Shown here: positions 6,415 through 10,861 of the stretch, piece after piece | Layout: each line of letters opens with the position of its first letter | Position numbering within the stretch: the stretch's first letter is position 1 | Assembly: GCA_028702895.1 (NCBI GenBank) | Contig: JAQVNZ010000015.1 | Coordinates: 5,744-16,604 of the forward strand | Length of the DNA: 10,861 nucleotides | DNA from: Candidatus Iainarchaeum sp. | GTDB taxonomy: Archaea > Iainarchaeota > Iainarchaeia > Iainarchaeales > JAAZKV01 | Direction: 5' to 3' | Translations under genes and position numbers: made by a program | The notes under the pieces: generated by a model | Databases searched by the model: none | What the model was told of the DNA's origin: nothing | Seen by the model: only the letters and a program-made list of their open reading frames with translations

Positions 6415-6422
6415 AATATAAA
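6415..6422 (-). promoter_or_regulatory. Putative TATA box for the 194-aa pilin gene
   Basis: TTTATATT on the minus strand, about 40 bp before the ATG at 6378, matches the archaeal box A consensus well. It predicts transcription starting near 6393, just upstream of the GGGGTGAT ribosome binding site. The identical octamer is present upstream of the TadC-like gene at 9477-9484. Confidence 0.45.
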
Positions 6423-6524
6423 ATAAGTAGTATTTAAAGATGACTTATTAGAAATTGATTTTTTTAAAACATAGTTTAATTATTTTAATTTAACAAATTT
6501 AACTTAAAAAATTTAATCTAATTT

Positions 6525-6968
6525 CTAATCCAATTTTGTTCCAAAAGAAATATCGCAAGTTATTATATTTTCTGGATTATCAAGATCCGGTTCACATTTA
6601 GCATAAACTTTTGTTTCAACATTTTGTTTAAACTCAACCATTTTACCATCCGCAATAATATTAACTGAACCAAGATTTGACTGGAATTTAAAACAATCAG
6701 CAGGATAATTTGTTAGAGATTGTAATTGACTCGCAGAAAACCCTAACCCGCTAACAAAAACAAGTGTTTTTGAAGCAACAACACTACCATTAGGAGTTTC
6801 TACTGCAGATTGAACAATAGAAATAAACTCGGCTTTAGAAACATCTATTCTAACAGATTCAAAATAAGTTAGAACAGAAAGAATAATCAATAAAATTACT
6901 AAACCAATAATCGCGTCCACCATTAAACGAAAAACAGCACCACTCTGACCCTTAACATCTAAAATCAT
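6525..6968 (-). CDS. Pilin-like protein with class III signal (147 aa)
   Basis: A very short leader MILDVKG is followed by Q8 (K6-G7 before Q), then S-G-A-V-F-R-L and a helix at about 15-36. The motif Q-x4-F-[ER]-L aligns with the 194- and 196-residue proteins, but the Glu at +7 is replaced by Arg14; an Asp follows at +11 (D18), inside the hydrophobic stretch. The exposed domain has three cysteines (92, 125, 138), the only odd count among the larger pilin-like proteins. It is the first gene after the TadC-like gene, 85 bp away. The ATG at 6968 has only a weak GTGG-type Shine-Dalgarno. Probably a minor pilin, perhaps one that pairs with a Glu-bearing partner; this pairing is inference. Confidence 0.7.
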   Translation of the reverse strand: MILDVKGQSGAVFRLMVDAIIGLVILLIILSVLTYFESVRIDVSKAEFISIVQSAVETPNGSVVASKTLVFVSGLGFSASQLQSLTNYPADCFKFQSNLGSVNIIADGKMVEFKQNVETKVYAKCEPDLDNPENIITCDISFGTKLD

Positions 6969-7053
6969 TCAAACCACTTTTAAACAAATATTTTTCTAAA
7001 AACATTAAACATTCTTTTAATATAAATTTTTTTAAATCATAAAAACTTTTTAA

Positions 7054-9462
7054 TTATAACATTGCTGTAATGGCCATACTCGCACCTAGTGCTGTTACTG
7101 CAAAAATAGTCATTGCAATAGGCAAGTATTTTGCAAGATTTATTTTAAATAATAAATCATTATCCTCTTGTATTTTTGTTGTAAAATAAATCATTATAAC
7201 TACTATTTCAGCAACATAAACTGCTAAGATTAATAAGAATACTAATGGAGAAGCCATTTGTTGAAAAGTTTCAATTGTTAGAGAAAATAATTGATTCATT
7301 TCCATTCCACCCATACCCCCAGCTACACCCCCAATTTCCCCCGCATTAAGAGCATCCATTGCAGGATCTGTTACTACTCCCGCAAGAGTCATCATAACAA
7401 CTTTTTGCAAAGCAACTGTTATTCCAAGTACTATTGGCCCAATAAAAACTGACATCATTAACATGGTCGAAGATACTTCAGAAACCATCGCTTTTAGAGA
7501 TTTGTTAACCTTATCCATATTATCCATTTGTAATGATAGTGACATTAAAGTTCGCGAAGCAACTTCTACACCTAAAGAAACAGAATCAACTAATAATTGC
7601 ATTGAGGTATTAAGAACTTTTGATGGAATTCCTTTTAATGAACCATAAATTGGATCAAATATTGCTAAGTCTAGTGGCATACCCATTAATTCAATATTCT
7701 CTACTGTTTTACCAAAAACCCTAGTACTAATTAAAAGATTTGGCAAGAATTCTTTTGCATGTTTTAACGCGTTCTCAACAGGTTTATTCTCACCCATTCT
7801 AGAGGCAATAACATACATTGATTCTTTGAATTCATCCTCCATTTTTATTATATTTAATTGTGCTTTTCTCTTGTAAATATTTCTATAATGTAATAGTAAT
7901 GAAACAAAAACTGAAATTGTAATAATTATTCCAGACCAAAACAAATATTTTGTTGGGTCAGTACTAGGATTAGTTGTTAGCATTAAATATTCTCTTGACG
8001 CTTGATTATATGCTAGATCCTCAGGCACTCCTTCATCAATCATTTTTTTGTACATATCACCATTTTTAATATCAGATCCAATTTGAACAAAAAATAAATC
8101 TATAATAGGAGTACCAAATTCGGTTCTACTATATCCTTGATCAACTAATATGTCTCCAAAATCTTTGTCTGGAGCAAGTAATTGAAATGGTTCTCCAAAT
8201 TCATCGCTAATCAATAAAAATTTTGGTGGCAAACCATACAACGATAACCCAGCTGAAAGTAAAACTCCAACAATCAAAACTATTACTGCAACAAACCTAA
8301 CATCCATTCTACCCTTACCTATTTCCATAGACCATTTTTTAGGTAGTTCAACAAAATCATCATTTATTATAGGGGCCTCATAAGTAGGTGGTCTTTTTGA
8401 TACAACACTTTTTGCAAAAGAGAACGCAATTATTGGTATACCCACACAATAAATAATAAATAATACTAACGGATTTGCAAAAGGACTATTAGAAAATGCT
8501 GACCCAACTGGAAGAATTATTATTAAAATTAAAGGTAATAATATTCCTAAATAAAATAACATTACTGCTGGTTGATTTAAAGAACGAGCATATTCCTCCA
8601 TTTTTTCTTTAACACTCTCAAGAACATCTAGCATTGTTTTATCCAATAATTCATATCGCCTTGATTCTGTTGGCTCCATTACACTAGCCCTAATCTTCAT
8701 TAAAGCTTGTTTTAATTCAGAAGAATAATCTCCCCACCTATAAGCTAAATTATCTAATCCAGTAGCAATTGATTCATGAATACCAATTTGAAAATCCCAA
8801 ATAAGACGTTTAAATTCTACTGCAACTTTTCCCTTACCGTGTTTTGCTGAAAATTCTATTGCTTTTTCTAAATTAGGAACAAGCTTCATTGACATTATCA
8901 TATACCCAACCATTTCAGGAACATAAGTCAAAGCCTTGTTTTTTTCTTCATTAGCAGCATTTAACGGAAACGAATAAATCATATACAATCCAATTCCAAG
9001 AACACCAAAAAGAATTAAACAAATTAAACCAAAAAACATCATTGTTACTTGAGTATCAAAACCTGCCAGTGCGAAAAGAATTGGGTCACCAAAATATTCT
9101 GCAGTATCAATCGCACCAACTTGAAATCCTACACCAAAAATAAATAATAATATAATAATTAGAGTAATTGGAATAGAGTATAATAGAAAAGATCCTTTTA
9201 ATGCGGCCATAAAATCGCCAGCATTAAGTCTCCAACCAAGAAAATTAACTGCTTGTTGATGTTCATTAGAAAATTTTGCATTCTTTCTAAAAGAAGGAAA
9301 TTTTCTACCCATTTTAATACAATAATCAACAAAAGGCGGATTTTTTTCAATCATAATCCTGCCTTCGCTCTCGTCAGAAAAATCAGGACTAGATGTTGTA
9401 ATACCCTGATAAATTTTCCCAGGAGAATTTGAAAACGGATTAGGAATATTTTTTCTAGCCAT
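7054..9462 (-). CDS. TadC/FlaJ-like platform protein with two T2SF domains (802 aa)
   Basis: Inner-membrane platform of an archaeal type IV pilus-like system; family members bind the secretion ATPase and organise pilin assembly. Residue numbers here are from the TTG at 9471; I prefer ATG at 9462 (residue 4, MARKNIP), which has a TATA-like box about 26 bp upstream and no Shine-Dalgarno. After a soluble N-terminal region (1-90) come helices at about 95-117 and 142-165, a first cytoplasmic T2SF helical bundle at 180-300, helices at 303-321, 334-354 and 391-412, an exposed loop at 415-505, a helix at 508-527, a second T2SF bundle at 545-660, and helices at 666-690, 742-764 and 781-802. A Gly/Met-rich loop (711-726) lies near the end. 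The tandem T2SF layout is that of archaeal TadC/EppBC-type proteins and not the single-domain bacterial PilC. It heads the minus-strand cluster of pilin-like genes. No ATPase gene is adjacent. Confidence 0.85.
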   Translation of the reverse strand: MARKNIPNPFSNSPGKIYQGITTSSPDFSDESEGRIMIEKNPPFVDYCIKMGRKFPSFRKNAKFSNEHQQAVNFLGWRLNAGDFMAALKGSFLLYSIPITLIIILLFIFGVGFQVGAIDTAEYFGDPILFALAGFDTQVTMMFFGLICLILFGVLGIGLYMIYSFPLNAANEEKNKALTYVPEMVGYMIMSMKLVPNLEKAIEFSAKHGKGKVAVEFKRLIWDFQIGIHESIATGLDNLAYRWGDYSSELKQALMKIRASVMEPTESRRYELLDKTMLDVLESVKEKMEEYARSLNQPAVMLFYLGILLPLILIIILPVGSAFSNSPFANPLVLFIIYCVGIPIIAFSFAKSVVSKRPPTYEAPIINDDFVELPKKWSMEIGKGRMDVRFVAVIVLIVGVLLSAGLSLYGLPPKFLLISDEFGEPFQLLAPDKDFGDILVDQGYSRTEFGTPIIDLFFVQIGSDIKNGDMYKKMIDEGVPEDLAYNQASREYLMLTTNPSTDPTKYLFWSGIIITISVFVSLLLHYRNIYKRKAQLNIIKMEDEFKESMYVIASRMGENKPVENALKHAKEFLPNLLISTRVFGKTVENIELMGMPLDLAIFDPIYGSLKGIPSKVLNTSMQLLVDSVSLGVEVASRTLMSLSLQMDNMDKVNKSLKAMVSEVSSTMLMMSVFIGPIVLGITVALQKVVMMTLAGVVTDPAMDALNAGEIGGVAGGMGGMEMNQLFSLTIETFQQMASPLVFLLILAVYVAEIVVIMIYFTTKIQEDNDLLFKINLAKYLPIAMTIFAVTALGASMAITAML

Positions 9463-9476
9463 AAAAATCAATTTTT

Positions 9477-9491
9477 AATATAAATTATAAT
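9477..9491 (-). promoter_or_regulatory. Putative promoter of the pilus-type cluster
   Basis: Two overlapping-region TATA-like boxes occur on the minus strand: ATTATAA (9485-9491), centred 26 bp before the ATG at 9462, and TTTATATT (9477-9484), about 18 bp before it. The first has the spacing of a leaderless promoter. No Shine-Dalgarno precedes the ATG. Confidence 0.4.
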
Positions 9492-9612
9492 ACTCTATCT
9501 AATTAAATTATGATAAACTACTTGCTAATAATAAACAAAAGAAGTATAAAAATGATGCGCAAACAATATTTTAAAAAAAATAATAAAATATATTTACCAA
9601 AAATTAAAAGAA

Positions 9613-9620
9613 TATATTTT
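9613..9620 (+). promoter_or_regulatory. Putative TATA box for the cysteine-rich surface protein
   Basis: TATATTTT is centred about 31 bp before the ATG at 9647, predicting a transcript with a leader of only a few bases. No Shine-Dalgarno is visible, as for the other leaderless starts in the window. Confidence 0.4.
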
Positions 9621-9646
9621 TATTCATCAAATAGTATTAATTAATC

Positions 9647-10861
9647 ATGCAAGAAAAAAATTTGACTATTATTTCAATTATTTTTTTCGCAATAATATTA
9701 ATTTTATCATTTATTTTAATTATAACAATTTCTTTTGAAACCCAACTTATTGAAAATAATAATAAAATTAATTCTAATTTAATTAATTCTAATCAAAAAA
9801 ATTTATTATCATTACAAGAAAATAATGAAATATTTTTTGACAAACCTTATTTTAAGCAAGTTTTTTTTGATGACCCAGGATATGTAATTTGTGACGATGG
9901 ATGGCATTGTATGGGAGAATGTATTCCCGCAACAAGTTATTGTGATTTAAGCGGAGGTTGCCAATCATATGGAAGCGGAACAGTTTGTTCAGATTGGTCA
10001 GACCCAGGTGATTGTGATCCTAATAATAATGCTTGTGTCCCCGCGTCTTGTGAAGGTAATTGTGGTGGTCTAGCTGGAGGAATAGGCGGCGCATGTTTTT
10101 GTGACGAAGTTTGCACTGGATATGGAGATTGTTGCCCAGATTATGAGGATTTTTGCACACACCAAGAATGTAACCCCGATAATTTTACTTGTGAATTAAT
10201 AAAAGAACCAGGAGACGACACTTGTTCAGAAGATACTAATTGTTTTCATCATGAATGTAATTCCATTAGCCTTACTTGTGAAAAAAAAGCAGGACCAGGA
10301 GAAGACACTTGTGAAACTCCCGAAGACTGTTATGAAATTTGTAATGTTGACAACGAAAAATGCAAAATAGGAGATTGTAATCCTATAAAGGTTTGTGAGG
10401 GTTGTGATTGTGTCGAAGATCCTAATCAAACAGTTTGTAGTGGAAAAACATTTGGCAATGAATGTGAGGATAGCGGATATTGTCAAAGTATAAATAGTCA
10501 TTCAGAATATTATTGCGATGTTACTGGAGCTTGCGTCTACTACGGCTCAACTTGTGATAGCGACTATCATAGCGAATGTAATCCTAGTGATAATACTTGC
10601 GAAGCATTTTCTTGTAAAGATAATTGTTATGGATGGTATGAGGATTATGCGGGATACTATTGCGAGTGCAATGATTGGTGCACCGACTGGGGTGTTTGTT
10701 GCCCAGGTTATAATGAATTTTGTGCAAAACATTCAGAGTGCGATTTAGACACATTAACTTGTGTAGAGGTTAATGGCCCTGGAGAAAATGAATGTGAACC
10801 GGGTAGTAGTTGTTTAATTACTTGTGGCGATGGGACTAAGTGTGATCACGAGTGTAGTGCC
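9647..10861 (+). CDS. Cysteine-rich surface protein with somatomedin-B-like domains, partial
   Basis: ATG at 9647 opens a frame of 405 codons that is still open at the window end. An N-terminal hydrophobic helix (about residues 7-29) acts as a signal anchor or uncleaved signal. An Asn-rich, cysteine-free stalk follows (30-80). The rest is extracellular in character with 53 cysteines. In order: a C82-C105 cluster (C-x5-C-x3-C-x6-C-x5-C, containing CIP..CD reminiscent of LDL-receptor class A repeats), somatomedin-B-like domain 1 (C135-C170), four-Cys repeats at 172-199 and 201-228, an unclassified Cys-rich part (229-320), somatomedin-B-like domain 2 (C323-C359), and a third four-Cys repeat (362-389). 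Somatomedin-B domains mediate protein-protein binding in animal extracellular proteins such as vitronectin. A role as an adhesin or host-contact protein is inferred. It is divergent from the pilus-type cluster. Confidence 0.85.
   Translation, partial: MQEKNLTIISIIFFAIILILSFILIITISFETQLIENNNKINSNLINSNQKNLLSLQENNEIFFDKPYFKQVFFDDPGYVICDDGWHCMGECIPATSYCDLSGGCQSYGSGTVCSDWSDPGDCDPNNNACVPASCEGNCGGLAGGIGGACFCDEVCTGYGDCCPDYEDFCTHQECNPDNFTCELIKEPGDDTCSEDTNCFHHECNSISLTCEKKAGPGEDTCETPEDCYEICNVDNEKCKIGDCNPIKVCEGCDCVEDPNQTVCSGKTFGNECEDSGYCQSINSHSEYYCDVTGACVYYGSTCDSDYHSECNPSDNTCEAFSCKDNCYGWYEDYAGYYCECNDWCTDWGVCCPGYNEFCAKHSECDLDTLTCVEVNGPGENECEPGSSCLITCGDGTKCDHECSA
10049..10156 (+). other. Somatomedin-B-like domain 1 (C135-C170)
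   Basis: The eight cysteines are at 135, 139, 150, 152, 156, 162, 163 and 170, spacing 4-11-2-4-6-1-7. Human vitronectin's domain has 4-10-2-4-6-1-7. The signature CFCDEVC, then GDCCPDYEDFC, matches the family consensus, including the CxCDxxC and GDCCxDYxxxC elements. Confidence 0.85.
10160..10243 (+). repeat. Four-cysteine repeat unit 1 (residues 172-199)
   Basis: A 28-residue unit with cysteines spaced 7, 11 and 6 apart and pattern H-x-E-C-x6-C-E-x5-P-G-x-D-x-C-x5-C. It starts one residue after the first somatomedin-B-like domain. Confidence 0.75.
10247..10330 (+). repeat. Four-cysteine repeat unit 2 (residues 201-228)
   Basis: A second 28-residue unit in tandem with the first (period 29 residues), with identical cysteine spacing and the core GPGEDTC. 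Such GPG-x-[DN]-x-C repeats are common in secreted proteins of DPANN archaea and candidate-phylum bacteria, from general knowledge. Confidence 0.75.
10613..10723 (+). other. Somatomedin-B-like domain 2 (C323-C359)
   Basis: Cysteines at 323, 327, 339, 341, 345, 351, 352 and 359, spacing 4-12-2-4-6-1-7, with CECNDWC and GVCCPGYNEFC at the family positions. The first domain's Asp after CxC is Asn here and the GDCC Asp is Val. It is preceded by a half repeat (H-S-E-C-x6-C, residues 308-318). Confidence 0.8.
10730..10813 (+). repeat. Four-cysteine repeat unit 3 (residues 362-389)
   Basis: A 28-residue unit with the same 7-11-6 cysteine spacing and GPGENEC core as units 1 and 2. It follows the second somatomedin-B-like domain by two residues, reproducing the domain-plus-repeat order seen at 10049-10243. 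Confidence 0.75.

Noticed and set aside
7463..7648. Plus-strand frame of 61 codons inside the TadC-like gene
   Set aside because: It lies entirely antisense to well-supported T2SF domain coding sequence and has no recognisable features.
9463..9471. TTG at 9471 as start of the TadC-like protein
   Set aside because: It adds only three residues (M-I-F), has no Shine-Dalgarno, and the ATG at 9462 has a TATA-like box at the leaderless distance.
2436..9471. Archaellum (flagellar) operon
   Set aside because: No FlaB-type archaellins and no FlaF, FlaG, FlaH or FlaI genes are present; the two-T2SF platform protein and diverse large pilin-like proteins fit a Tad/Epd-like pilus better.
9552..9644. 30-codon plus-strand frame (MMRKQYFKK...) ending 2 nt before the ATG at 9647
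   Set aside because: Too short and biased to A/T codons, with no convincing ribosome binding site; it overlaps the expected promoter of the surface protein gene. Chance is more likely, though an upstream leader peptide cannot be excluded.
10226..10748. Frames 10226-10501 (-), 10518-10748 (+) and 10547-10732 (-)
   Set aside because: All overlap the cysteine-rich protein, whose frame is confirmed by exact somatomedin-B cysteine spacing; these are shadows.
1..10861. CRISPR array, tRNA/rRNA genes, insertion sequences, attachment sites
   Set aside because: No regularly spaced repeats, no tRNA-like TTCRA arm or rRNA segments, and no transposase or terminal inverted repeats were seen on either strand.
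9647..10861. Eukaryotic contamination as source of the somatomedin-B-like gene
   Set aside because: The gene is continuous with the archaeal-type locus, shares its extreme A/T codon use at the N-terminus, has no introns, and mixes the domains with GPG-type four-Cys repeats typical of DPANN secreted proteins.

Overview
The window is very AT-rich (roughly three quarters A+T by eye). It uses the standard code, has archaeal-type promoter boxes about 25 nt before several start codons, archaeal class III (prepilin-type) signal sequences, a double-domain TadC/FlaJ-like membrane protein and a GGTGAT Shine-Dalgarno motif. Together with the cysteine-rich secreted protein at the right end, this points to an archaeon, most likely of the DPANN group (Woesearchaeota/Pacearchaeota/Nanoarchaeota type). 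That placement is inference. The first nine bases match the 3' end of the Illumina adapter, so the left edge is a contig end and not biology. The right edge lies inside an open gene.

Layout. 1-136 (-): 5' end of a Sec-signal secreted protein, cut by the contig end; its apparent stop codon is adapter-made. 228-785 (-): polytopic membrane protein of unknown function. 786-964: divergent promoter region with an inverted repeat. 965-2372 (+): two overlapping genes, a membrane-anchored coiled-coil protein and a charged protein ending in an eight-cysteine FYVE/RING-like zinc finger. 2373-2435: bidirectional terminator between convergent units. 2436-9471 (-): an eight-gene pilus-type locus, read right to left: a TadC/FlaJ-like protein with two T2SF domains, then pilin-like proteins of 147, 194, 51, 196, 260, ~197 and 251 residues. 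The 51-residue gene was found by hand translation. A hairpin after the 194-residue gene separates an upstream and a downstream part. 9647-10861 (+): a divergently transcribed, membrane-anchored, cysteine-rich surface protein, open at the right edge.

How it may work. The TadC-like protein would be the inner-membrane platform on which pilin-like subunits, cut after [KR]-[GA] before Q, are assembled into a type IV pilus-like fibre or surface complex. The secretion ATPase and the prepilin peptidase are not in the window and must be encoded elsewhere. Five of the six larger pilin-like proteins have an even number of cysteines in the exposed part, which suggests disulfide-stabilised subunits.

The standout is the divergent surface protein. 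It carries two somatomedin-B-like domains whose eight-cysteine spacing matches the vitronectin domain almost residue for residue, interspersed with an exact-spacing four-cysteine 28-residue repeat. The pilus locus and this putative adhesin share one 175-190 bp divergent promoter region, so a joint role in attachment to another cell is an attractive but unproven idea.
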